Part shown: one piece after another, positions 1 to 5,461 of the stretch
How the letters are laid out: each line of letters starts with the position of its first letter
How positions within the stretch are numbered: the first letter of the stretch is position 1
Origin: Candidatus Bathyarchaeota archaeon
GTDB taxonomy: Archaea > Thermoproteota > Bathyarchaeia > TCS64
Direction: 5' to 3'
Assembly: GCA_030608725.1 (NCBI GenBank)
Contig: JAUWDP010000095.1
Span: forward strand, 1-5,461
Length of the DNA: 5,461 nucleotides
Made by a program: the position numbers and the translations under genes
Notes under the pieces: generated by a model
The model's input: only the letters and a program-made list of their open reading frames with translations
Database searches by the model: none
Told to the model about the DNA's origin: nothing

Positions 1-2
1 AG

Positions 3-695
3 CGTGAGGAGGCAAACCCGGGAGTCCTCAGGATGCTCGTGGACTCGTACAGGGACATGCTGGCGGTACTGGCGTGGCTCCCCCGGGGGCTGAAGGCCTT
101 CGCCGTGATGCTGGTGCTGGGCTTCTTCTTCAACAACATGATGGCCTCCTACTGGGTGATCTACAGCGTCCAGGTTCTCGGGATGACCAAGCTCCAGTGG
201 GGGACAGTCCTCCTCATCGCGGCGGTGGCGAACGTCGTCCTCCTCCTCCCCGCCGGCATGATCGTCGACAGGATAGGCACCAAGAGGACCCTCACGGCAG
301 CCCTGGCAGCTGCCGCCATCCCCCTCCTCCTCTTCCCCTTCAGCAGGGGGTTCTGGGACGTCACCCTCATCTTCGTCGCCCTGACGATGGCGAACTCGAT
401 CCTCACATCGGGAGCCCCCGCTCTCATGGCCCAGATGGTCCCCTCGGAGATGAGGGGGCGGGTCATGGCGGCCCTGGGCCAGGGCATGCTCGTAATCAAC
501 CTGAGGGGGAGCGCAGGAGGCGGACCCGGGATGGGCGCGGTCCTCGCCATCCCCTCCATCCTGGGGGCCATAGTCGGGGGCTACGTCTACGAGTACAGCC
601 CGATGCTCCCGTGGCTGATGATGGGGACTGCCATGCTCCTGAGCGCCTTGATAAACGCGTTCCTAGTCTCCGTCCCCGAATCGGGGGCGGAATAG
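3..695 (+). CDS. MFS transporter, C-terminal half (5' end cut by window)
   Basis: Major facilitator superfamily permease in the cytoplasmic membrane; the substrate cannot be told. The frame is open to the window edge and the residues before Met at 33 (R-E-E-A-N-P-G-V-L-R) read as a central cytoplasmic loop, so the ATG at 33 is probably internal and TM1-6 lie upstream. About six hydrophobic segments follow (TM7-12). Between the second and third of them is the MFS motif A, P-A-G-M-I-V-D-R-I-G-T-K-R (near 252-291), and a second conserved loop, V-P-S-E-M-R-G-R-V-M-A, lies near 438-471. A glycine-rich stretch, R-G-S-A-G-G-G-P-G-M-G, precedes the eleventh helix. It ends at TAG 693-695. The next gene has its own promoter, so the two are probably not strictly co-transcribed. 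Sure of the superfamily, not of the substrate. Confidence 0.85.
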   Translation, partial: REEANPGVLRMLVDSYRDMLAVLAWLPRGLKAFAVMLVLGFFFNNMMASYWVIYSVQVLGMTKLQWGTVLLIAAVANVVLLLPAGMIVDRIGTKRTLTAALAAAAIPLLLFPFSRGFWDVTLIFVALTMANSILTSGAPALMAQMVPSEMRGRVMAALGQGMLVINLRGSAGGGPGMGAVLAIPSILGAIVGGYVYEYSPMLPWLMMGTAMLLSALINAFLVSVPESGAE

Positions 696-763
696 ACTCT
701 AAGTAGATTTCCCGGATCCATGTCAGGGAACTGGAAAAGAGACCCCTCCTAGGCCCCCAGAAT

Positions 764-775
764 CGTTTTAATAAA
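764..775 (+). promoter_or_regulatory. TATA box for the 797 gene, leaderless geometry
   Basis: The T/A block TTTTAATAAA (core 767-776) is an archaeal TATA-type element. Its centre lies about 26 bases before the ATG at 797, so a transcript starting at the usual distance would begin at or next to the start codon. There is no Shine-Dalgarno sequence just upstream, which fits a leaderless mRNA. The TSS position is inferred. Confidence 0.55.
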
Positions 776-796
776 AAATCCACATTTCCACACTGA

Positions 797-1123
797 ATGT
801 TGAGGATACCAGCGAACATAGAGGGGATCGCCTACAGGCTAGTCGCCGTAGGCATAGCCCTGGACCACCTCTCCACGAGGATAGGGCTCCTGAATCCCAT
901 GATCAGGGAGTTCAATCAGTTCACGGTAAACCTCGCCCAGAACAACCTCTGGCTCCCCTTCGACGCCTTCATGCTCTCCGTGGCCATCGCCATACCAGCC
1001 CTCTTCATCAGGAAGACCCGCCTCGACGGCAGGAAGGTGATGCTCCTGTTCCCCCTCATCTTCGGCGCGGCCAGGCTGGGGGCCGCCCTCCACAACTTCG
1101 CGCTGATAATCCTCTGGGCCTAG
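797..1123 (+). CDS. small integral membrane protein, DUF5658-like
   Basis: A 108-residue protein of unknown function. Hydrophobic segments are visible at about residues 9-26, 53-71 and 79-107 (the last could be one long helix or two), with a basic loop (R72, K73, R75, R79, K80) between the second and third. After the first helix comes D23-x-x-S26-T27-x-x-G30-x-x-N33-P34, then E38 and N40. This resembles the D-x-x-S/T ... N-P signature of DUF5658-type membrane proteins; that match is from memory and was not searched. The ATG at 797 is chosen because the TATA box is placed for leaderless transcription from it. It stops at TAG 1121-1123 and converges on the S10 gene across 80 bases. Coding status is likely; function is unknown. 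Confidence 0.7.
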   Translation: MLRIPANIEGIAYRLVAVGIALDHLSTRIGLLNPMIREFNQFTVNLAQNNLWLPFDAFMLSVAIAIPALFIRKTRLDGRKVMLLFPLIFGAARLGAALHNFALIILWA

Positions 1124-1154
1124 TCTCGCCTTTTGGGCGCGGAGAATGGTTTCT

Positions 1155-1166
1155 AATAAAAAGAAA
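1155..1166 (-). terminator. oligo-T terminator after S10
   Basis: Read on the minus strand this is TTTCTTTTTATT, starting about 37 bases after the S10 stop codon in an AT-rich gap. Archaeal RNA polymerase terminates at such T-rich non-template tracts without needing a hairpin, so this is the likely end of the EF-1A/S10 transcript. Confidence 0.45.
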
Positions 1167-1203
1167 TTGTGTATAGAATTGGGATAATTGAGCTCTGGAC
1201 GGC

Positions 1204-1512
1204 TCAGCGGATCTCCATCTCGATGTAGACCTCGTTGGGCACCCGGATCCGCATGATGCTCCGCATCACCCGCTCACGGGCGTCCACCTCGATGAGGCGC
1301 TTGTGCACCCTCATCTCGAAGCGGTCCCAGGTGTTGCTCCCGTCGCCGCAGGGGGTCCTCCGCGTGGGGACCACCAGCTTCTTCGTCGGGAGGGGTATGG
1401 GGCCAACTAGCTTTACACCTGTCCTCTTGGCGATGTCCTTGATCTCCTGACAGACCTCACCGAGCTTGCCGGTGTCGGTGCTCGTCAGCTTTATCCTGGC
1501 CCGCTTCACCAT
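1204..1512 (-). CDS. rps10: 30S ribosomal protein S10 (uS10)
   Basis: Small-subunit ribosomal protein of the 30S head. The 102-residue product has the usual archaeal length and opens [13 protein letters not shown]. The conserved core is [14 protein letters not shown], then [14 protein letters not shown] and the [10 protein letters not shown] region. The ATG at 1512 is chosen over an in-frame GTG at 1545 because family alignment begins at this Met; the extra 11 residues are not S10-like. It lies 72 bases behind EF-1A on the same strand and is probably co-transcribed with it, as in most archaea, since no convincing separate promoter is visible in the gap. Stop is TGA. Confidence 0.97.
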   Translation of the reverse strand: MVKRARIKLTSTDTGKLGEVCQEIKDIAKRTGVKLVGPIPLPTKKLVVPTRRTPCGDGSNTWDRFEMRVHKRLIEVDARERVMRSIMRIRVPNEVYIEMEIR

Positions 1513-1563
1513 CTTGAACGCATCCCTTTGACCTGAGCGTCTCACTTAAGCATTACGTATGGA

Positions 1564-1578
1564 GGGGGTTGAACCCCC
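1564..1578 (-). other. G/C hairpin between EF-1A and S10
   Basis: In the EF-1A/S10 transcript this reads GGGGGTTCAACCCCC: a stem of at least five G-C pairs around TTCAA, with a sixth G upstream. A CCCC run just before it (1581-1584) could instead pair with the G tract, giving two competing folds. It begins a few bases past the EF-1A stop. No T tract follows, so it is not an obvious terminator. A processing or attenuation role is a guess. Confidence 0.5.
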
Positions 1579-1584
1579 CTGGGG

Positions 1585-2880
1585 TCACTCCTCTACTTCC
1601 AGCACCACGCCCGCGCCGATGGTCGTGCCCATGTCTCTGAGGGCGAAGCGGCCCAGCTGCGGGAAGTCAGTGTAGACCTCCAGCGCCGTGGGCTGCAGCG
1701 GCACGAACCTGACGATGGCGGCGTCCCCGGTCCTAAGGTAGCCGGGGTTCTCCTCGACCGTCTGACCGCTACGCGGGTCGATCTTGGTGAGGAGGGCGTC
1801 GAATCTGACCGCCACCTGCGCTGTGTGTATGTGGAGCACCGGGGTGTATCCTACGGCTATGGCCGTCGGGTGGTGTATGATGAAGATCCTCCCGGTGAAG
1901 GACTTGGCGACCTTCGGCGGGTTGCTCGTGTGACCTGCTACGTCTCCCCTTCTGATCTTGTCCCTGGGTATGCCCTTGGTGTTGAAGCCGATGTTGTCGC
2001 CCGGACCGGCTGTATCCATCCGTGTGTAGTGGGTCTCGATGGTGTTACACTTGCCCGACTCCCCGCTAGGCAGGAAGATGAGGTCGTCGTCGAGCTTCAG
2101 CGTGCCCGTCTCGACCTTCCCCACGGGGACGGTTCCGACGCCCCGTATGGAGTAGACCTCCTGAACGGGGATCCTTAGGGGCTTGTTAGCTGACTTCGGG
2201 GGCATCTCGAACTCGTCGAGGGCCTCCAGTATCGTGGGCCCCTTGTACCATGGCATATTGTCGCTCTTGTTGTAGAGGTTGTCGCCTTCCCAGCCGGATG
2301 TGGGGACGAAGTGGATCTTGTCGGTGTTGTACCCTACCATCTTCAGCAGCCGTGTCATGCCGTCCTTGACCTCCTCGTACCTCTGCTCTCCCCAGTTCAC
2401 TGACTGGTCGTCCATCTTGTTGACGGCCACCACCAGCTGGTTGACCCCCAGGGTCTTGGCCAGGAAGGCGTGCTCCCTGGTCTGACCGCCCGGGTTGGTG
2501 CCCGCCTCGTACTCACCCCGCTTGGCGGAGATGAAGAGGACGGCCCCGTCGGCCTGGCTGGCTCCCGTGACCATGTTCTTGACGAAGTCCCTGTGGCCCG
2601 GCGAGTCGATGACGGTGAAGAAGTGCTTGTCCGACTCCAGCTTGTAGAAAGCCAGGTCGATCGTCAGGCCCCTCTCACGCTCCTCCTTGAGGTTGTCGAG
2701 GACCCAGGCGTACTTGAAGGACTCCTTTCCGAGGGCCTTGGCCTCCTCCTCGAAGTCCTTGATGGCCTTCTCGCTGATAGCTCCGGCGTCGTAGAATAGG
2801 TGGCCGATGCTTGTGCTCTTACCGTGATCTACGTGTCCAATGATGATCAGGTTAAGGTGTGGTTTCTCTCTACCACTCAT
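1585..2880 (-). CDS. tuf: translation elongation factor 1-alpha (aEF-1A)
   Basis: GTPase that delivers aminoacyl-tRNA to the ribosomal A site. The product is 431 residues, full length for the archaeal family. The G domain shows G1 G-H-V-D-H-G-K-S-T (15-23), switch I R-G-L-T-I-D with T73, G3 D-S-P-G-H (92-96; H96 is the catalytic His, and the second position is Ser where Ala or Cys is common), G4 N-K-M-D (154-157) and G5 T-S-G (194-196). Domains II and III follow, including P-V-G-K-V-E-T-G and P-G-D-N-I-G-F-N. The ATG at 2880 is preferred over an in-frame TTG at 2937: it begins M-S-G-R-E-K-P-H-L-N like relatives, GGAG lies ten bases upstream, and the promoter falls between the two candidates. 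S10 follows downstream. EF-2 and S7, often adjacent upstream, are not in their usual place. Stop is TGA. Confidence 0.98.
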   Translation of the reverse strand: MSGREKPHLNLIIIGHVDHGKSTSIGHLFYDAGAISEKAIKDFEEEAKALGKESFKYAWVLDNLKEERERGLTIDLAFYKLESDKHFFTVIDSPGHRDFVKNMVTGASQADGAVLFISAKRGEYEAGTNPGGQTREHAFLAKTLGVNQLVVAVNKMDDQSVNWGEQRYEEVKDGMTRLLKMVGYNTDKIHFVPTSGWEGDNLYNKSDNMPWYKGPTILEALDEFEMPPKSANKPLRIPVQEVYSIRGVGTVPVGKVETGTLKLDDDLIFLPSGESGKCNTIETHYTRMDTAGPGDNIGFNTKGIPRDKIRRGDVAGHTSNPPKVAKSFTGRIFIIHHPTAIAVGYTPVLHIHTAQVAVRFDALLTKIDPRSGQTVEENPGYLRTGDAAIVRFVPLQPTALEVYTDFPQLGRFALRDMGTTIGAGVVLEVEE

Positions 2881-2890
2881 TTTTGTATAT

Positions 2891-2894
2891 CTCC
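2891..2894 (-). promoter_or_regulatory. Shine-Dalgarno site of EF-1A
   Basis: GGAG on the minus strand, within GTAGGAGAT, ten bases before the ATG at 2880. It decides the start in favour of 2880 over the upstream TTG. Confidence 0.6.
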
Positions 2895-2916
2895 TACCAC
2901 TGAAACATAGTATGCG

Positions 2917-2932
2917 AAATAAAAAGCTTTGT
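2917..2932 (-). promoter_or_regulatory. BRE/TATA promoter of EF-1A-S10
   Basis: On the minus strand, CAAAGC is followed by TTTTTATTT, a good archaeal BRE plus TATA arrangement (TATA core 2919-2925). Counting about 25 bases from its centre puts the transcript start near 2897, leaving a short leader of about 17 bases that holds the GGAG site. The start is inferred. Confidence 0.6.
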
Positions 2933-3007
2933 TCCAAGTAGGAAAAGAGGGAAATAAAGTATATTCTAGCCTGAAGTCATCGAGTAAGTCACCATTTTCA
3001 GCCGCTT

Positions 3008-3030
3008 CATGCCGTATTTACGGGTGCATG
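3008..3030. repeat. imperfect palindrome in the divergent intergenic region
   Basis: CATG-CCGTA-TT-TACGG-GTG-CATG: two nested inverted arms (CATG 3008-3011 with 3027-3030; CCGTA 3012-3016 with TACGG 3019-3023) separated by a TT loop and a three-base bulge. It lies about 90 bases upstream of the EF-1A TATA box and about 100 bases upstream of the box for the 3155 gene. It could be a regulator operator or chance. The rest of 2940-3120 shows no gene that I can support. Confidence 0.4.
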
Positions 3031-3127
3031 AGTGAAAACGAGATGAGTTAATGTTGGGAGAATGGCTGGGGAGACATGGGGGAAAAAGAGATTACGTCTT
3101 GCCTGTGCATAGTTTGATGCGTATAAT

Positions 3128-3135
3128 CTTTTAAT
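3128..3135 (+). promoter_or_regulatory. TATA box for the 3155 gene
   Basis: CTTTTAAT lies with its centre about 24 bases before the TTG at 3155, so transcription would begin at or next to that codon. This supports an essentially leaderless transcript and the TTG start. A second A/T element, TATAAT (3122-3127), directly precedes it. Confidence 0.45.
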
Positions 3136-3154
3136 TCTGACATAGAAGTATGAA

Positions 3155-3574
3155 TTGGCCAAGTTGATCCGACTAACTATAAATCAGAGCAAGCTGGGAG
3201 CGACGGTCGTCTTCATCTGGGGCACGATCATGTACATCGTCGGGACGTACGCCTCCTTCTTCGGAGGATCCCTGAATCTCGTTCCCATCCTGATCGGCGG
3301 TTACATAATCATATTCGTTGGCCTACATCTATACGAGCGGAAGTACTGGACCAACATTGTGGGAGATCAGGGTCTGACTCAGCTGAACAAGGAGCTTTAC
3401 GATGTTCTATTGAAACAGCAAGAGGTTGAAGAGGAGCTCGGCGAGAAGCTCCAGGGAGTCGTGGACGACCTGACGTATGCGCCCCTCAAGATTCTTCTTC
3501 TGAACATCACACTGGACACCGAGAAACACGGCAAGTTACTGAAGAACATCATTGAGATCCTCTCCCGTGAGTAG
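3155..3574 (+). CDS. two-TM protein with a ferritin-like helical hairpin
   Basis: A 139-residue protein; specific family not recognised. Two hydrophobic segments, about residues 14-37 and 41-59, are followed by a charged region that looks cytoplasmic by the R/K residues at 62-63. Residues 76-138 form two predicted amphipathic helices (break near L106-P110) resembling half of a ferritin/rubrerythrin-like bundle: E90/E92-E94 in helix A and D121-T-E-K-H125 in helix B. The classical E-x-x-H has Thr at the Glu position, so metal binding by this half alone is doubtful. The start is TTG: an in-frame stop lies at 3143-3145, no ATG comes before residue 26, and the TATA box fits TTG. It stops at TAG 3572-3574, but homologous coding continues in the same frame. 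Base composition is less GC-rich than the flanking ribosomal genes. Coding status is likely, function unknown. Confidence 0.65.
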   Translation: MAKLIRLTINQSKLGATVVFIWGTIMYIVGTYASFFGGSLNLVPILIGGYIIIFVGLHLYERKYWTNIVGDQGLTQLNKELYDVLLKQQEVEEELGEKLQGVVDDLTYAPLKILLLNITLDTEKHGKLLKNIIEILSRE

Positions 3575-3796
3575 ACGGTGCCGTCGAATGAGGCCTTTAA
3601 GAGGGAGGTGGACCAAGTCCGTGAGGTCTTGGAGGATCACGTGGTCATAGAAGAGGAGTTGGGCAAGCAGATATCTGAAATTATGAAGTCTGCGAGTAGT
3701 TGGGTCCTACGGGAACTCCTCTAGACGATTCGAGACGATGAGATAGCCCATCACACGATGTTCCAGATGGTCCTTAGGACGTACGGTTCTATATAA
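3575..3796 (+). pseudogene. second ferritin-like hairpin, in frame, broken by TAG
   Basis: The frame of the preceding gene continues past its TAG for 73 codons to TAA 3794-3796, with one more in-frame TAG at 3722-3724. The product of 3626-3784 aligns without gaps to residues 84-136 of the preceding protein: both share V-L, E-E-E-L-G, the L-L pair, I, and the D and H of the metal motif. This copy keeps a proper E-x-x-H within D-D-E-I-A-H-H (3734-3754), which the first copy lacks. The second TAG falls where copy 1 has Leu116 (CTG). A GTG at 3578 could start a 48-residue piece, but that would end before the E-x-x-H. Most likely a decayed 3' half of a once longer gene; amber readthrough is the alternative. 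Confidence 0.6.
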
Positions 3797-3809
3797 CCGA
3801 TAGATTAGC

Positions 3810-3820
3810 TCCTTTTTCTC
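3810..3820 (+). terminator. T-rich tract after the ferritin-like locus
   Basis: TCCTTTTTCTC begins about 14 bases after the TAA at 3794-3796 and not directly after the first TAG at 3572. Its position would suit termination after the whole two-hairpin frame. The remaining bases to the S12 promoter (3821-3900) are AT-rich and hold no gene I can support. Confidence 0.35.
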
Positions 3821-3897
3821 CTAAACATTATTCATGCGACTATTATTCGATCTTTACTTCTCCAATCGTCCCATTTTATTTCTCTTCGCTAGAATGC

Positions 3898-3910
3898 GTA
3901 AAGTTTAAAC
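3898..3910 (+). promoter_or_regulatory. BRE/TATA promoter of S12-S7
   Basis: GTAAAG followed by TTTAAAC (core 3904-3909). The expected transcript start, about 25 bases past the centre, is near 3932. That is downstream of the candidate GTG at 3919 and about 11 bases before the ATG at 3943, so it helps decide the S12 start. Confidence 0.55.
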
Positions 3911-3942
3911 CTGACACAGTGGACGGCTTACCGGATATACAC

Positions 3943-4371
3943 ATGGCAAACGGGATGTATGCCGCGCGAAGGCTCAAGAAGGTGCGCAAGAAGATGCGCC
4001 TCAAGAGCAAGGACTACGTGCTACGCCTCAAGCGCAGGACCGACAAGAAGGGCCTCCTCGAAGGCGCCCCCATGGGAAGGGGGATCGTCCTCCAGAAGGT
4101 CGGTATCGAGTCCAAGCAGCCCAACTCCGCCATCAGGAAGTGCGTCAGGGTCCAGATAATCAAGAACGGACGGCTCGCAACAGCATTCCTCCCCGGAGAC
4201 GGGGCCCTCAACTACGTCGACGAGCACGACGAGGTCTTGATCGAGGGGATCCACGGGCCCCGCGCTAGGTCTATGGGTGATATCCCGGGAATTCGTTTCA
4301 AGGTCAGCGCTGTAAACGGCGTCCCCCTGAAGCTTCTGGTGTTGGGGAAGGCCCAGAAGCCCATGCGCTAA
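3943..4371 (+). CDS. rps12: 30S ribosomal protein S12 (uS12)
   Basis: Decoding-centre protein of the small subunit. The 142-residue product matches the archaeal/eukaryotic S12 length and pattern: a basic N-terminal arm beginning [11 protein letters not shown], then [10 protein letters not shown], the conserved [14 protein letters not shown] loop, [16 protein letters not shown], and the [12 protein letters not shown] segment. An in-frame GTG at 3919 would add eight residues but lies upstream of the expected transcript start, and the family aligns from the ATG at 3943. It stops at TAA 4369-4371; S7 follows after 32 bases, so the pair is probably one operon. NusA and L30e, which often precede S12 in archaea, are not here. 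Confidence 0.97.
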   Translation: MANGMYAARRLKKVRKKMRLKSKDYVLRLKRRTDKKGLLEGAPMGRGIVLQKVGIESKQPNSAIRKCVRVQIIKNGRLATAFLPGDGALNYVDEHDEVLIEGIHGPRARSMGDIPGIRFKVSAVNGVPLKLLVLGKAQKPMR

Positions 4372-4403
4372 ACACCTTTTGATTGAACGCTTGATGTGAT
4401 TGT

Positions 4404-4985
4404 ATGAGCCAGCCTTCAACTGAGTCGCCCATGCTCTTCGGAGAGTGGAGCTTTGACGGTATCACTGTCAGGGACATCGGCCTTGAGAGGTACCTAAACA
4501 TAGATCCTATCTACCTGCCCCACACCGGCGGACGCCATGAGGCCCGGAGGTTCCGCAAGTCTGACATGAACATCGTCGAGCGGCTCATCAACAGCCTCAT
4601 GAGGCCGGGCGGCAGCGGCGGCGACAAGTCCCGCGTCACCAGCGTCGTGCGGAACGCGTTCAAGATCATAAACCTCAGGTCGGGACGGAATCCCGTCGAG
4701 ACCTTGGTCAGGGCCGTCGAGAACTCCGCCCCCAACGAGGACACTACACGCATCGGCTACGGAGGAGTATTCTACCGCCTCGCCGTGGACATCAGCCCCC
4801 AGCGCCGCATCGACCTCGCCCTAAGATTCATCGTCCGGGGCATCAGGGATTCCACATTCAGTAACCGCCTCACGCTGGACGAGATCCTCGCCACCCAGCT
4901 CATAGGAGCCGCCAACAACGATGGCAACGCATTCTCCGTCCGCAGGAAACGGGAAGTCGAGAGGATCGCCCTTTCATCCAGGTAA
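4404..4985 (+). CDS. rps7: 30S ribosomal protein S7 (uS7)
   Basis: Primary 16S rRNA-binding protein of the 30S head. The product is 193 residues, normal for archaea, with the archaeal N-terminal extension L-F-G-E-W-S-F-D-G-I-T-V-R-D, then Y-L-N-I-D-P and P-H-T-G-G-R-H, the V-E-R-L-I-N-S-L-M-R helix, the N-P-V-E-T-L-V-R-A-V-E-N core, T-T-R-I-G-Y-G-G, V-D-I-S-P-Q-R-R-I-D and the A-A-N-N-D ... S-S-R ending. GTGAT about four bases before the ATG may be a partial Shine-Dalgarno. A later Met (residue 10) is possible but would trim a normal-looking N-terminus. EF-2 does not follow; instead the convergent prenyltransferase gene ends only 12 bases away. Confidence 0.97.
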   Translation: MSQPSTESPMLFGEWSFDGITVRDIGLERYLNIDPIYLPHTGGRHEARRFRKSDMNIVERLINSLMRPGGSGGDKSRVTSVVRNAFKIINLRSGRNPVETLVRAVENSAPNEDTTRIGYGGVFYRLAVDISPQRRIDLALRFIVRGIRDSTFSNRLTLDEILATQLIGAANNDGNAFSVRRKREVERIALSSR

Positions 4986-4997
4986 ACCCGAGAACTC

Positions 4998-5461
4998 TCA
5001 GAGAAGGCTTCCCAACAGGAACCCGAAGAGCCCAGACAGCATCAACGGCAGCACCCGGTTTTTAACTATCCTGCTGTTCTCCCGACTCGGCTCCCTGAGC
5101 AGGGAGGCCGAGAGGTAGATCAACCCCAGATCCGTGACCGCCACGAAGGGAATGTACCAGAAAGAGACCAGCCCCAGATAAACCGGGACCACCGAGACCA
5201 GAACCGCCGAGGCATAACAGGCCACAGAGACCCACGCAGCGGCAGCCGGACCCCTCGAAACCGCCACGGTCCTGATCCCCGACGCCCGGTCCCCCTCGAT
5301 ATCGACGATCCCCTTGGTCACCTCCCTCCCGGTGTTTGCGAGGAACGCAACGAGGGCGAAGAGCAGGGAGTGGCTCAAGCCCGCCCCCCCTCCGCGGACT
5401 CCCCCGGAGGCGGAAGGGCTGGCGCTCCACCCGCGCACGATCCGCTTCCCGGGGCGCCCCG
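4998..5461 (-). CDS. ubiA: UbiA-family prenyltransferase, likely DGGGP synthase (C-terminal part)
   Basis: Membrane prenyltransferase. In archaea the close family member is geranylgeranylglycerol-phosphate geranylgeranyltransferase, which adds the second isoprenoid chain in ether-lipid synthesis. The frame is open to the window end, so the N-terminus and first Asp motif are missing. The second motif is clear: N-T-G-R-E-V-T-K-G-I-V-D-I-E-G-D (about 5336-5289), with D-x-x-x-D kept, then A-S-G-I-R-T-V-A-V. About four hydrophobic helices follow, and the C-terminus is L-L-G-S-L-L before TGA. The segment before the motif (5345-5461) is rich in G, S and R and poorly hydrophobic, unusual for this family. 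A GTG at 5438 is an internal codon, not a likely start. Superfamily is firm; substrate is inferred. Confidence 0.85.
   Translation of the reverse strand, partial: GRPGKRIVRGWSASPSASGGVRGGGAGLSHSLLFALVAFLANTGREVTKGIVDIEGDRASGIRTVAVSRGPAAAAWVSVACYASAVLVSVVPVYLGLVSFWYIPFVAVTDLGLIYLSASLLREPSRENSRIVKNRVLPLMLSGLFGFLLGSLL

Noticed and set aside
161..571. Long open frame on the minus strand across the MFS gene
   Set aside because: It is an antisense shadow of GC-rich coding DNA; the plus strand has clear MFS motifs and membrane helices.
1561..1584. T-arm-like sequence (GGGGGTTCAACCCCC) suggesting a tRNA between EF-1A and S10
   Set aside because: The gap is only 72 bases, no acceptor, D or anticodon arms can be drawn, and the 5' part would lie inside EF-1A.
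3051..3134. 27-codon ATG frame (M-L-G-E-W-L-G-R-H-G ...) upstream of the membrane protein
   Set aside because: Very short, no clear ribosome site, no recognisable motif, and its end overlaps the TATA box of the next gene.
3572..3724. Pyrrolysine as the firm explanation of the in-frame TAG codons
   Set aside because: The MFS and 797 genes here also end in TAG with no homologous continuation, no pyl genes are in view, and decay is simpler. Kept only as an alternative.
3919..3942. GTG start adding eight residues to S12
   Set aside because: It lies upstream of the transcript start expected from the TATA box, and S12 relatives align from the ATG at 3943.
4021..4419. Minus-strand open frame across S12
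   Set aside because: An antisense shadow of a certain ribosomal protein gene, with no recognisable motifs.
1..5461. CRISPR array, insertion sequence or rRNA
   Set aside because: No direct-repeat/spacer pattern, no transposase-like protein and no rRNA-like segment seen.

Overview
This window is archaeal. It carries archaeal-type elongation factor 1A and ribosomal proteins S10, S12 and S7, a UbiA-family enzyme resembling the archaeal ether-lipid prenyltransferase, and TATA-type promoters, some of them placed for leaderless or very short-leader transcripts. Coding DNA is GC-rich and intergenic DNA is AT-rich. The proteins fit the TACK/Asgard side of the Archaea (a Bathyarchaeia-like lineage is possible), but I cannot fix the lineage by eye.

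Layout: (1) 3-695 (+), C-terminal half of an MFS transporter cut by the window edge. (2) 797-1123 (+), a 108-residue membrane protein resembling DUF5658, behind a TATA box placed for a leaderless mRNA. (3) 2880 down to 1204 (-), EF-1A followed by S10, the usual archaeal pair, with a G/C hairpin in the 72-base gap. (4) 3155-3574 (+), a two-TM protein with a ferritin-like helical hairpin. Its reading frame continues past an amber stop into a second, homologous hairpin that is itself broken by another in-frame amber codon and ends at 3796. (5) 3943-4985 (+), S12 and S7. (6) 5461 down to 4998 (-), C-terminal part of a UbiA prenyltransferase, convergent with S7.

Together, regions 3 and 5 are the archaeal str cluster (S12, S7, EF-2, EF-1A, S10) split into two divergent units. 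EF-2 is absent from between them, and the membrane/ferritin-like locus sits in the gap. The most unusual item is that locus: two homologous hairpins in one frame, separated and interrupted by TAG codons. A decaying gene is the simplest reading; amber readthrough is the more exotic one.
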